A stretch of DNA of 51,362 nucleotides from the NCBI GenBank assembly GCA_015521465.1, contig WAOD01000053.1:1-51362 (forward strand). Direction: 5' to 3'. The notes beneath the pieces are model-generated. The model worked only from the letters and a program-made list of their open reading frames with translations, was not told the origin of the DNA and made no database searches. Made by a program: the position numbers and the translations under genes. Of this stretch, positions 1 through 11,399 are shown in pieces (position 1 is the stretch's first letter; every line of letters begins with the position of its first letter). Source of the stretch: DHVE2 group archaeon (GTDB lineage: Archaea; Thermoplasmatota; Thermoplasmata; Thermoplasmatales; Aciduliprofundaceae).

Positions 1-166
1 CCTTTGCCCCGTATAAAAATGAAATGTAATCCCCTACCTCTATATCTAAAAATGTCCACAACCCGTTTATGCTGTTGGTAAATCCCGCCATGCCGTATTT
101 CATGCATAGCTCCAAATTTTTTCGATTTGAAACGGAGACTAAGAAATAATCAGGCGCTTTGTTCAT
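1..166 (-). CDS. EVE-like domain protein, N-terminal part
   Basis: Open frame running off the left window edge; too short for the ORF track. The start ATG is preceded by a strong ribosome binding site (GGAGG, about 7 nt upstream). The 55 visible residues include [14 protein letters not shown] followed by [15 protein letters not shown] and [10 protein letters not shown]. This resembles the start of EVE/PUA-superfamily domains, which bind modified nucleobases and are found in restriction-linked and stand-alone archaeal proteins. Only the N-terminus is visible, so whether a nuclease or ATPase domain follows cannot be judged. The family call rests on pattern memory and is moderate. Confidence 0.5.
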   Translation of the reverse strand, partial: MNKAPDYFLVSVSNRKNLELCMKYGMAGFTNSINGLWTFLDIEVGDYISFLYGAK

Positions 167-257
167 ATCATTTCCTCCGAATACAGAATTGGTTTGGTGG
201 TTATTAATTTTCCTCATAATCAGTTAACTTTTTTTACCCCCTCCCCCATGTTTCCCC

Positions 258-1004
258 ATGGGTGAAAAAATACCTGTGGCCATGGCCATCGCCGGGCACG
301 ACCCCAGCGGCGCCTCGGGAATTTTGCGAGACATTAAGACCTTTGAGAAACTAAACGTGTACGGGCTTGGAGTAATCACTGCGGTAACGGTGCAAAATAC
401 GCAGGAAGTGAAAAGATATCAACTAATTCCGGATTCGCTGGTGGCGGAGCAAATAGATGCCCTTATTGAAGACCAGCCCGTGAAATTTGTGAAAGTGGGC
501 ATGGTTGGGAGCGGAGAGAATGCGAGAATAATCGCGGATAAAATAAGGGAATACGGGTTAAAAGCCATCGTTGACCCGGTCATGAGCTCAAGCTCCGGCG
601 CAAAGCTTATAGATTCTCCTGAATCACTGGAACCTCTTCTAAAAGAAGCATACATCATAACTCCAAATGTGCCAGAGGCGGAAATTCTATCGGGGCGGGA
701 AATAAAGAGCAGAGAGGACATAATACGGGCCGGCAAAATTCTGGAGGATAAATACGTATGCGTGATTATCAAAGGCGGGCACCTGGGCGGCGAGGATTTC
801 CTGTTCTGCGGGGATATGCACTCCGCGAAGCAGCCGCTTTTGCCCCATGATGTCCGGGGGACCGGCTGCACATACTCCTCCGCGATAACCGCTTTCCTTA
901 CGAGGGGCTACGGAATACGAGAAGCTTTCGTCAATGCGCGGCTTTTTGTTCAGAAAGAAATCGAGAAAAGCATAGTTGTTGGAGAAAAACATCTACTCCC
1001 ATGA
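258..1004 (+). CDS. thiD: Hydroxymethylpyrimidine/phosphomethylpyrimidine kinase
   Basis: ThiD phosphorylates HMP and HMP-phosphate to HMP-PP in thiamine synthesis; cytosolic ribokinase-fold enzyme. The N-terminus carries the substrate motif AIAGHDPSGASG (the family usually has GGAG), the middle has VDPVMSSSSGAKL and ITPNVPEAEIL, and the C-terminus has the anion-hole/catalytic motif DVRGTGCTYSSAI. At 248 residues it is a single-domain enzyme with no ThiE or ThiN fusion. The ATG at 258 lies about 27 nt after an A/T-rich TATA-like stretch, so it may be leaderless. Its 3' end overlaps the convergent TatD-like gene by 12 nt. No other thiamine gene is visible. Confidence 0.93.
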   Translation: MGEKIPVAMAIAGHDPSGASGILRDIKTFEKLNVYGLGVITAVTVQNTQEVKRYQLIPDSLVAEQIDALIEDQPVKFVKVGMVGSGENARIIADKIREYGLKAIVDPVMSSSSGAKLIDSPESLEPLLKEAYIITPNVPEAEILSGREIKSREDIIRAGKILEDKYVCVIIKGGHLGGEDFLFCGDMHSAKQPLLPHDVRGTGCTYSSAITAFLTRGYGIREAFVNARLFVQKEIEKSIVVGEKHLLP

Positions 1005-1817
1005 ATATGTAGTGTATATTTTTCGCGCGTTTTCCATTATTTTGCACCACGCCTCTTCGCCATATTCTTGCCTTATGAACTGCGCTCTTTTGGGCACGGA
1101 TTCTATGGGAAGAACTGCGTTTGGTCTCGAAGGCTCGTCCATGAAATCAGTCTCTAAGAGAAATCTCGTACCCTGCTTAAGAGCCTCTCTAACATTTTTG
1201 CGAGATGCGATTATAGAGGGAAATATGCCCATATTTCTTTCGTCTACCACTGGTGGGGAGTAATGTTTGATAACCATGTCCCGTGAAATTCCTGCTTTGT
1301 CTGCTAAACTTGCCAGTTCTCTCCACGTTTTTTCAGTGGCACTTTCTGTGTGCAGGATAACAGGCACTTCAAGTGATTTTGCGATTTTCATACCTTCTAC
1401 AATAACTTCATTGCTTGCTTCCCATATCTCCCTGCTAACGGGGAAATGCGGCCTGCCAATTTCACCTATTGCATTTGCTATGCCCTCTTGTACGTACTTT
1501 TCAGCTAAATGTAATCCCTTAATCATAAAATCCCGAGCGTCTTCAACACTACTTCCTTTTTCAACCATATGAACCATGTCCACGGGATACGGACCTATGG
1601 TTACTAAAACTTCCACACCTGCCTCTTTTTTAACTTTCTCGGCCATTTTGATGGTGTCATCGTAAATTTTTTTGTAGTAACCTTCTTTCATAGGGTATTT
1701 ATTATTTGGTACATTAGTAAGGTTCAGATGAGTTCCCCCTGCTTTTTTGAATCTCATTGCCGCTAATACATTTTCACCATGCTCTTGCAGGTGCATGTGG
1801 TTGTCTAAGATAATCAT
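993..1817 (-). CDS. TatD-related metal-dependent hydrolase
   Basis: A TIM-barrel amidohydrolase-like protein of the TatD-related archaeal branch. Likely metal ligands are visible in order: DNHMHL near residue 5, the Glu of IGEIGRPH near 125, His in VILHTES near 155, His in VIKHYSPP near 185 and Asp in LLETDFMDEP near 223. The 274-residue length fits the family. Classical TatD proteins are 3'-exonucleases or DNases, but the archaeal branch is not well characterised, so the substrate is unknown. A TATA-like TTAAATAAC lies about 24 nt before the ATG, suggesting a leaderless, independently transcribed gene. Converges on thiD with a 12-nt overlap. Confidence 0.8.
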   Translation of the reverse strand: MIILDNHMHLQEHGENVLAAMRFKKAGGTHLNLTNVPNNKYPMKEGYYKKIYDDTIKMAEKVKKEAGVEVLVTIGPYPVDMVHMVEKGSSVEDARDFMIKGLHLAEKYVQEGIANAIGEIGRPHFPVSREIWEASNEVIVEGMKIAKSLEVPVILHTESATEKTWRELASLADKAGISRDMVIKHYSPPVVDERNMGIFPSIIASRKNVREALKQGTRFLLETDFMDEPSRPNAVLPIESVPKRAQFIRQEYGEEAWCKIMENARKIYTTYSWE

Positions 1818-1913
1818 AAGCTTAGATGTGCGAGAGTTATTTAAGGATGCCTGTGTTTTACACTAATAATTACTTTGTAAATAGGAACTATTTTAAAAAT
1901 GGAGAGAGTGTAA

Positions 1914-3392
1914 TTATTTTTTAAATGTTCTTCTTACTGCTAAAACGATAATTGCCATCAGTATAACTACAAAACCCAGTTCTGGCACCGTCACAGGATT
2001 TGACTGAGTACTTGTGTGTATCTCTTCGTCTCTCACTGTTGCTGTTGTTGTTTCAGCTACTGCAGATGTATCTTTTCCCGTTATGGTGGTGTCTGTGATA
2101 ACTGGATTATATCCAGAAACTGTTGCGGTGGTCTCTGTCATTTTTGCGGACGGCTCCGAATCAAAATCTATGTATCCTGTTGAGTTTGTTTTTAGTACCC
2201 ATATGTCGTTGTATCCTGCCCCAAATGAGCTGGTTTCTCCTCCAACAACAATTCCATTTGAGGATATTGTATCAAGGGAAAAGCATATGTCTTCTTGTGG
2301 CCCTCCATAAGCGCGCTGCCATTCAATAGTGCCAGTGTAGTTTATAGCTACTAACCATACATCGTAACTTCCTACTCCCCATGAGGTTGTAAATCCCATG
2401 AGTATGTATCCATCTCCTGTTGCAGTCATGTCATAACTAATTTCAGCTCCAGAGCCACCATATGTTTTTTGCCATAACACGCTTCCATCTTTGTCTATTT
2501 TCAAAACCCAGAAATCAAAATTTCCATTTGCTTTGGTATGACCCAATACTATGTATCCATCCGATGTCTCTATTATTGCTTTACCGTAATCGTATTCACT
2601 GCTACCGTATGTTTTCTGCCAGGTGATGTTCCCGGAAGAATCTATTTTCAAAAGCCAAATATCGTATCCCCCGGCACCAAATGATTGAGTGATACCCATA
2701 AGCAGGTAACCCCCATCGCTTGTTGTTATCAAATTTTCAAAGTAATCATATGAAGAGCCTCCATATACTTTCTGCCATTCAATACTTCCTGTGCTGTTAA
2801 TTTTTATTAACCACAAATCTCCATTTCCCGCTCCGTATGATAGAGTGTCTCCACCTATGATATATCCACCATCTGCAGTGGGTAATATTTTGTATCCATT
2901 CTCTCCTTTCTGTCCACCGTATCTTGTCTCCCATTCAACACTGCCATCATGTGCGAGTTTAAGTATCCATATGTCCGTGTACGCGCTTCCAAACGATGTG
3001 GTTGTTCCCGATACGATGTATCCTGTCTCTACTTCCTCTATGTAATGAGCGGATTCTTCTCCGTCCCCTTCATATATTTTATCCCACGCAACTGTCCCGT
3101 CACTGTTTAGTTTCATTATTACCATGTGCCCGTTCTCGTTGCTCATGTCGTCTGTTGAGTTCACGTATCCCGCTACAATGTAACCATCATCGCTTGTATG
3201 TGATACAATGTATGCCGAATCGTTGTTTTCAAGTCCGTAACTTCTTGCCCACCATCCGTAACTTTCTCTAGTAGTGCTTGATATGTGTTCTCCACCCGTT
3301 GGCACCGGTGGCCGATTTGCAGTTAGCAAGGCAGCTGCGTTTACTATGATGATTATTGTTACGATTCCCGCAATGAGCGTTCTCTTGTTCAT
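1914..3392 (-). CDS. Secreted beta-propeller-like repeat protein with C-terminal membrane anchor
   Basis: A 492-residue extracellular protein. Residues 1-28 form a signal peptide or N-terminal membrane segment. Residues about 45-410 contain seven repeats of about 50 residues, each with the pattern DGGYI(V)xGxTxSFGAGxxDxWLxKI followed by a turn and IEWQKxYGG. This resembles propeller-blade repeats of archaeal surface proteins. A Thr/Ser-rich stalk (410-465) follows, then PELGFVVILMAIIVLAV and a basic tail, an arrangement like archaeosortase PEF/PGF-type sorting signals. No catalytic residues are evident. A TATA box (TTTAAATA) 26 nt before the ATG indicates a leaderless transcript. The role is probably adhesive or structural at the cell envelope (inference). 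Confidence 0.75.
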   Translation of the reverse strand: MNKRTLIAGIVTIIIIVNAAALLTANRPPVPTGGEHISSTTRESYGWWARSYGLENNDSAYIVSHTSDDGYIVAGYVNSTDDMSNENGHMVIMKLNSDGTVAWDKIYEGDGEESAHYIEEVETGYIVSGTTTSFGSAYTDIWILKLAHDGSVEWETRYGGQKGENGYKILPTADGGYIIGGDTLSYGAGNGDLWLIKINSTGSIEWQKVYGGSSYDYFENLITTSDGGYLLMGITQSFGAGGYDIWLLKIDSSGNITWQKTYGSSEYDYGKAIIETSDGYIVLGHTKANGNFDFWVLKIDKDGSVLWQKTYGGSGAEISYDMTATGDGYILMGFTTSWGVGSYDVWLVAINYTGTIEWQRAYGGPQEDICFSLDTISSNGIVVGGETSSFGAGYNDIWVLKTNSTGYIDFDSEPSAKMTETTATVSGYNPVITDTTITGKDTSAVAETTTATVRDEEIHTSTQSNPVTVPELGFVVILMAIIVLAVRRTFKK

Positions 3393-3412
3393 ACGGTATA
3401 TAACTATGAATT

Positions 3413-3422
3413 CTTATTTAAA
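3413..3422 (-). promoter_or_regulatory. TATA box of the repeat-protein gene
   Basis: TTTAAATAAG on the minus strand, centred 26 nt upstream of the ATG at 3392, with a purine-rich BRE-like stretch before it. The spacing implies that transcription starts at or beside the start codon. Confidence 0.5.
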
Positions 3423-3616
3423 TTTTTTCTTGAATTTTATCAAATTTATGGTTTGAATATAATCATTATTTGTTTTTGCATGTGTATATTGTTGATTGGC
3501 CTTTAAGTATAAAATCTAAATGAACATAGTGTAACTTAAATGCTTATTTTCGGATACAATATTGATTTTTGATTAAAACCATACTTTTTCAAAATTCCCG
3601 GAAAGTTTATAATAAG

Positions 3617-3690
3617 TGCCCGAGCCGGGATTCGAACCCGGGTCAAAGGCTCCGCAGGCCTTCAGGATATCCATGCTACCCCACTCGGGC
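3617..3690 (-). tRNA. tRNA-Arg (anticodon GCG)
   Basis: Read on the minus strand, a complete cloverleaf is visible. The acceptor stem is GCCCGAG/CTCGGGC. The D arm is GGGT/ATCC with loop AGCATGGAT. The anticodon stem is AAGGC/GCCTT with loop CTGCGGA, giving anticodon GCG that reads CGC Arg codons. The variable loop has 4 nt, and the T arm is CCGGG-TTCGAAT-CCCGG. The discriminator base is A. The 3' CCA is not encoded and no intron is present. A TATA-like GTTAAATAC sits 27 nt before the 5' end. Confidence 0.95.
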
Positions 3691-3713
3691 ACGATGGGAA
3701 TAATGGAAAACGG

Positions 3714-3722
3714 GTATTTAAC
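3714..3722 (-). promoter_or_regulatory. TATA box of tRNA-Arg
   Basis: GTTAAATAC on the minus strand, centred about 27 nt before the mature 5' end of the tRNA. Confidence 0.45.
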
Positions 3723-3743
3723 TGAATCGGTGAATGTCACGAC

Positions 3744-5378
3744 TTAACGCCATATAAGACCTCTTTTGGGGTCAAGTGTAATTTCTTTTCCTTCAAGTTC
3801 CACGTTTCCTGTACCTGCAATTATCACCGTGCCACTGCTTGAGATTTTTTCCAGTACACCCGGGTCGTAAATTTTTGACTTTACAATTATGCCTTTATAT
3901 CCCTCAATTTTTCTATCTAACTCCTTTACTATGAGAATATCGCATTTTCCATGCGTGCAGGCTTTTCCGGATATTTTGTATTTTCCGTATCCTTTTCCCC
4001 TGGCAAGCAACTCACCCACTATTTGAACCCACACAAAATTTGTCGTGCCCGGAATGCCAGATGGTTCTCCCCCAGCTATTACGAGCAGGTCCCCTTTTTT
4101 CACCTTTTTTAGTTCTTCTGCCATTTTTATCGCTGAATTTATTGCATCATCTGCAAATTTGAATTTGGGTACTTCAAAGCCATCAACGCCCCAGTACATT
4201 GACATCTCTCTGAGCGTGTTTTTAGAGTATGTGGCTGCTAAAATGGGCATGGAAACTCGGTGTCTGGAAATCAACCTTGCAGTTTTTCCTGAGCGCGTGA
4301 GCACCAGTATTGCATCTGCATTTACTTCCTTTGCTAAGAGAACAGCGGCATTGCTCACGCATTCTGATATTGTGCCCTGCAGCTCTTCGAGGTGGCGATT
4401 GGTAACCATCTCTTCTGATTTTTCTGCGACTCTTGCCAGGACCCTCACGGCATTTACTGGATATTTTCCGATGGCAGTCTCTCCGGATAACATCAGGGAA
4501 TCTGCACCATCTAAAATAGCGTTTGCAATATCAGAAACTTCGGCACGGGTTGGATGGGGATTTCTGATCATGCTTTCCAGTATTTGCGTTGCTATTATGC
4601 TGGGTTTTCCATGCATCATTGCTTTTTTCACAAGTTCTTTCTGAATTGCTGGGAGATTTTCCACAGGAATTTCCGTTCCTAAATCTCCGCGGGCAACCAT
4701 TATGCCATCGCTCACTTCCAGAATTTCGTCAATATTTCTGACCCCTTCTTCGTTTTCAATCTTTGCTATTATTTTTGCCTCAGTACCTATTCTTTCCATT
4801 TCTTTTCTCAGTGCTATTATGTCCTTTGCGCTTCTCACAAAGGATGCGGCGATGAAATCTGCATCTTTTATTCTCTCCATGAATTTCACATCTCTTTTCT
4901 GTATGTACTCTATAGGAATGTGCACTCCTGGAATGTTTACGCCCATTCTTGGGGCGATTATTCCTCCGCTGATAACTTTACCTATAGCCAGAGTTCCTTT
5001 TTTCTCCTTTATTTTTATTGCAATATCCCCATCGTGAAGTAAAACGATACTTCCTTCTTTTATAACCTTGTATGCTTCTTCCCGGTTTATCTCTATGTCC
5101 CCTCCTGGTCCCAGGGTTATCAAATCTCCGTCTTTTGCGAATCTTATTTTTGCTTCACTTACACGAATCTCAGGTCCCTTGATGTCAAGCATAATCCCTA
5201 TTTCTCTAGTTTCTTCAGAGACTTTTCTTGCTCTGTTTTTCAACTCTACATGTTCTTCCACCGTGCCATGTGCCGCGTTGAGCCGGAAAACGTCAACTCC
5301 TTCCTTTATCAGCGAATCTATTTTCTCCTCGCTGCTCACCGCTGGACCGAGAGTTGCAATTATTTTAGTTCTGCGCAT
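3744..5378 (-). CDS. pyk: Pyruvate kinase with C-terminal swivelling-type domain
   Basis: Converts PEP and ADP to pyruvate and ATP, the last step of glycolysis. The barrel and B-domain motifs are present: TKIIATLGPA at the N-terminus, RLNAAHGT (usually RLNFSHG), the catalytic Lys region IAKIENEEG, metal-binding MVARGDLG, and the signature TQILESMI with PTRAEVSDIANAILDG. The alpha/beta allosteric domain follows to about residue 460. The last ~80 residues (from GKYKISGKACTHGKCD to the end) resemble the PEP-utiliser-like swivelling domain fused to Bacillus-type pyruvate kinases, making the protein longer than the usual ~470. I start at ATG 5378 rather than 5384, because a TATA box (CTTAAATCC) lies 26 nt upstream and MRRTKIIATLGP is the usual family start. 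Confidence 0.93.
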   Translation of the reverse strand: MRRTKIIATLGPAVSSEEKIDSLIKEGVDVFRLNAAHGTVEEHVELKNRARKVSEETREIGIMLDIKGPEIRVSEAKIRFAKDGDLITLGPGGDIEINREEAYKVIKEGSIVLLHDGDIAIKIKEKKGTLAIGKVISGGIIAPRMGVNIPGVHIPIEYIQKRDVKFMERIKDADFIAASFVRSAKDIIALRKEMERIGTEAKIIAKIENEEGVRNIDEILEVSDGIMVARGDLGTEIPVENLPAIQKELVKKAMMHGKPSIIATQILESMIRNPHPTRAEVSDIANAILDGADSLMLSGETAIGKYPVNAVRVLARVAEKSEEMVTNRHLEELQGTISECVSNAAVLLAKEVNADAILVLTRSGKTARLISRHRVSMPILAATYSKNTLREMSMYWGVDGFEVPKFKFADDAINSAIKMAEELKKVKKGDLLVIAGGEPSGIPGTTNFVWVQIVGELLARGKGYGKYKISGKACTHGKCDILIVKELDRKIEGYKGIIVKSKIYDPGVLEKISSSGTVIIAGTGNVELEGKEITLDPKRGLIWR

Positions 5379-5475
5379 ACTCATGTAAATGCATGGGTGG
5401 ATTTAAGAGTTGGGAATGAAATCCCTGTAATTTCGCCACATATTCCACAATTTCCCAAACATCACAAAAGCGTTA

Positions 5476-5490
5476 ATTATTTTTATATAT
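5476..5490 (+). promoter_or_regulatory. TATA box of cysS
   Basis: AATTATTTTTATATA just upstream of the cysS ATG at 5506. The short distance (about 20-26 nt from the box centre) predicts a leaderless or nearly leaderless mRNA. Confidence 0.5.
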
Positions 5491-5505
5491 CGTCCATGCC
5501 ACATT

Positions 5506-8783
<3,278 letters not shown>

Positions 8784-8835
8784 TCACCAGTTTGTAATGC
8801 GATAATGTATTAAAATGCTTTGCTGAATTTGTTTT

Positions 8836-9609
8836 TTACGGGCTGTCTGCTGGACATAATTCTTTTCTGGTATCCCTCAGGGTTGGCCTTATTGTTCTTG
8901 CCACCTGCAACTCTTCCATATCGATTTCCACGGTTTGCACACTTTCTTCAAAATAAGGTGCCTTGTATATTAATTTCCCGCGGGGAGAGTAGAGCATGGA
9001 GCCTCCCCAGAATTCCATGGTTCTCTGGAGCCCGGCCCAGTTGACGTAAGCGAAGAATGTGGTGTTTTCTATTGCTCTTGCGGGGATTATGGATTCGAAC
9101 ATAGCCCTTGAGATTACTGGACTGGCAGAAATGTTTACTATTAAATCCGCACCTTTCAGGGCTTGTAACTTGGAAACTTCTGGAAAGAATGCATCGTAGC
9201 ATATTTCCACTCCAATTTTTCCGAATTTCGTGTCCGTTACAAATACTCTATCCCCTGGTTTGAAGTACAGTTTTTCCTCAAAAGGTCCAAAATTTGGCAG
9301 GTGCAGCTTGCGTGCCACCTCTATTTTTCCATCATGTATGACCGCTGCAGAGTTGTAAAGAAACTTATCTCTTTCGGGAAATCCAAAAATTATCACCCTG
9401 TCTTTTGATTTCTCTGCAATTTCCTCTATTATGCTTGAATTTGAAGGTATAGCGCGGGAAGGCATATCGTCTCTTACCATATATCCTGATAGATAGAGTT
9501 CCGGAAAAATATAAATTTCAGAATCAAAAGATTCCACAATTTCCAAAAGGCGTTCTAAGTTGGAATCCATGTCAAAGTCGGGTTTCATCTGGGACAGGGT
9601 TATTCTCAT
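8836..9609 (-). CDS. Carbon-nitrogen hydrolase (nitrilase superfamily)
   Basis: A 257-residue nitrilase-fold amidohydrolase. The catalytic triad is visible: Glu in IFPELYLSGY (near 41), Lys in ARKLHLP (near 105) and Cys in VGVEICYDAFFPE-like GVEICYDAFFPE (near 140). Family members hydrolyse amides or nitriles such as N-carbamoyl compounds or omega-amides; the substrate cannot be read from sequence. It lies between a hotdog thioesterase gene (24 nt upstream) and gyrB, all on the minus strand, so co-transcription is likely although no functional link is obvious. Confidence 0.88.
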   Translation of the reverse strand: MRITLSQMKPDFDMDSNLERLLEIVESFDSEIYIFPELYLSGYMVRDDMPSRAIPSNSSIIEEIAEKSKDRVIIFGFPERDKFLYNSAAVIHDGKIEVARKLHLPNFGPFEEKLYFKPGDRVFVTDTKFGKIGVEICYDAFFPEVSKLQALKGADLIVNISASPVISRAMFESIIPARAIENTTFFAYVNWAGLQRTMEFWGGSMLYSPRGKLIYKAPYFEESVQTVEIDMEELQVARTIRPTLRDTRKELCPADSP

Positions 9610-9633
9610 GGTGTATCACTTGGAATAGAGTCT

Positions 9634-9993
9634 TTATTTATTCAACTTTTCTTCAAACTCCTTTTTGTTCACTATGTACCTGTAATGTTCGCCCTCGCCT
9701 ATCTTTCCCTGAGAGTCCCATGCTTCTACCCTGAACTTTAGCTTTCTACCGTTTCTCTCTTCAAGAATGGCCTTGACCGTAAACTCCTCTCCTAATTTTG
9801 TGGATTTCAGGTGTCTCATGCATATCCCCGTGCCCACCGTGGTCTCCTCAGGAGAGAGTTCCTTGGAAATGGCTTCGTGGCAGGTAATTTCCATGGACAG
9901 AATCAGAGATGGTGTGGATAGCACGTTCACATTAAGGCCTATTCCCTTTGCCACCATTTCCTCTGTAACCTTAAATTTTTTCTCGTATTCCAT
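9634..9993 (-). CDS. Hotdog-fold thioesterase, FlK-like
   Basis: A small single hotdog-domain protein of about 119 residues resembling fluoroacetyl-CoA thioesterase-like acyl-CoA thioesterases. Visible features are the helix STPSLILSMEITCHEA, the conserved TTVGTGICMRHLKSTKLGEEF and the strand RKLKFRVEAWD. Glu, Thr and His residues sit where FlK-type enzymes place catalytic groups. I start at the second ATG (MEYEKKFKV), because GGTGAG lies 6 nt before it, rather than at 10005. The physiological substrate is unknown; general clearance of short acyl-CoAs is plausible. Confidence 0.75.
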   Translation of the reverse strand: MEYEKKFKVTEEMVAKGIGLNVNVLSTPSLILSMEITCHEAISKELSPEETTVGTGICMRHLKSTKLGEEFTVKAILEERNGRKLKFRVEAWDSQGKIGEGEHYRYIVNKKEFEEKLNK

Positions 9994-10027
9994 GCAACTC
10001 ACCATTAGGGTTATTTCCGAGGTGTAC

Positions 10028-11311
10028 TTACTCTTTTCCCTTGAAATACTCTCTCATCACTTCGGCTTTGCTCCAGAGTTCGTCTATCTTTTTTGTTATG
10101 TCCTGCACTTTATCCACGTTTTCCAGGATTTTCTCCCTGATTTCCTTATCTTCTATTTCTACCTCTGCGGTGGCCGTAATCACCGCGAGGGGATTGCGAA
10201 TTTTATCTACCAATTGGGCAAAGTTTTCCATTGCTTCTACCATGTATGTGTATGCCACCTCTCTTCTCTCGTCAAGGCTTTTTGCCTCGATAAACATTGC
10301 TATGTTGTTAGCCGTGGTCTCCAAAACCGAGCGCTCATCTTCGTTCATCTCAACTTTACCCGTGTGAATCTCTATGTATCCTTTTGTTCCACCGTATATC
10401 ATTGGTAGTATTATGTATTCTTCCCCACCCGATTTTAGAACTATGCTCTTTTTCCAGTTCATCTCTTCAAATCTCACCTTGAGGTCTTTGATATATCCTT
10501 TTTTAACAGATATTTCTGTTTTTCCGTTATCGGTGTGTATGTTTATTTTTATTCCCTTAAATTCATCAATCTCCACAATTTTTTCCGCAACGCTCTCTAA
10601 CGTTTTTTTCTTGTCCTTCCCTTTCATAAGAATGGTATTTATTGTCACCGTGCTGAGAAGAATCCTGTTGTATCTCTCCATCATTTTTAACATTCTGTTC
10701 TGTGCTTCTAAGAGAACCGCCGCTTCCTTCATGGCGTAGTGCCCGTAAATTCCGGGTGCTATTTTCTTCACAATAATAAGGAAATTACCAAAAACAGTAT
10801 TCATTATGTTCATATTGCTATTCTTCACTTTAATTTTCATCAGTTCTTGGAGGGGGCAGCCGGGAGGGGGCATGGTAGAACTGTGCATTATTGGATAGCA
10901 GAGCTTTCCCACAATGTCTTCTTTTTTCATACCCACCAATTCCAGGTAGGCCTGATTAGCATCCACGATGACGTGCTCTGAAGTTATTATAAATGCGGGT
11001 ACCGGGGAGGTTAGAAATACCTGCTGCCTTATTTGCGGGTTTATCCAGTATCTGTTTTCTATGTTGTGTACGCAATATTTATTATCATCTATTATGGATA
11101 TTTTGCATTCTGCATACATGACGCCACTATTTGACCTGAATGCGGCCATTCCCTCGTAATTTCCATTTTTCTTTAATTCTTTGATTGCATTTTCATCAAC
11201 GAGTTCAAAATTTTTCCCGTATTCTTTTGTACATTCCCTAAAATCATCCAATAATCTGAAATCGTTTCCCAAGACGCAAAGTGCCCCCTTGCTGCATCCC
11301 TCTTTTTCCAT
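10028..11311 (-). CDS. PAS-GAF sensor protein with degenerate histidine-kinase dimerisation domain
   Basis: About 427 residues. A Cys-containing N-terminal region is followed by a PAS domain (about 105-200: SPVPAFIITSEHVIVDANQAYLELVGM), a GAF-like domain (about 225-340) and a final coiled HisKA-like segment. That segment reads LVDKIRNPLAVITATAEV, where a kinase would have SHEIRNPL, so Asp replaces the phospho-acceptor His. The protein ends after the helix pair, with no HATPase domain. It is therefore probably a signal-binding partner or dimerisation scaffold rather than a kinase. I prefer ATG 11311, 27 nt from a TATA box (TTAAATAG), over 11317. Divergent from hel308; first gene of a likely operon with the thioesterase, nitrilase and gyrB. 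Confidence 0.7.
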   Translation of the reverse strand: MEKEGCSKGALCVLGNDFRLLDDFRECTKEYGKNFELVDENAIKELKKNGNYEGMAAFRSNSGVMYAECKISIIDDNKYCVHNIENRYWINPQIRQQVFLTSPVPAFIITSEHVIVDANQAYLELVGMKKEDIVGKLCYPIMHSSTMPPPGCPLQELMKIKVKNSNMNIMNTVFGNFLIIVKKIAPGIYGHYAMKEAAVLLEAQNRMLKMMERYNRILLSTVTINTILMKGKDKKKTLESVAEKIVEIDEFKGIKINIHTDNGKTEISVKKGYIKDLKVRFEEMNWKKSIVLKSGGEEYIILPMIYGGTKGYIEIHTGKVEMNEDERSVLETTANNIAMFIEAKSLDERREVAYTYMVEAMENFAQLVDKIRNPLAVITATAEVEIEDKEIREKILENVDKVQDITKKIDELWSKAEVMREYFKGKE

Positions 11312-11334
11312 GCCCATGCATTACCGAAAGCATA

Positions 11335-11342
11335 CTATTTAA
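11335..11342 (-). promoter_or_regulatory. TATA box of the PAS-GAF gene
   Basis: TTAAATAG on the minus strand, centred 27 nt before ATG 11311, in the short spacer shared with hel308. Confidence 0.45.
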
Positions 11343-11369
11343 CACTTTTGGGATTCTCTCATGGGAAAC

Positions 11370-11382
11370 GTATTTATTGTAT
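11370..11382 (+). promoter_or_regulatory. Possible TATA box of hel308
   Basis: GTATTTATTGTAT centred about 25 nt before the GTG at 11400. It overlaps the first codons of the longer ORF, which argues that the longer ORF start is not used. Confidence 0.35.
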
Positions 11383-11399
11383 ATTCCATTAACAAGTCA

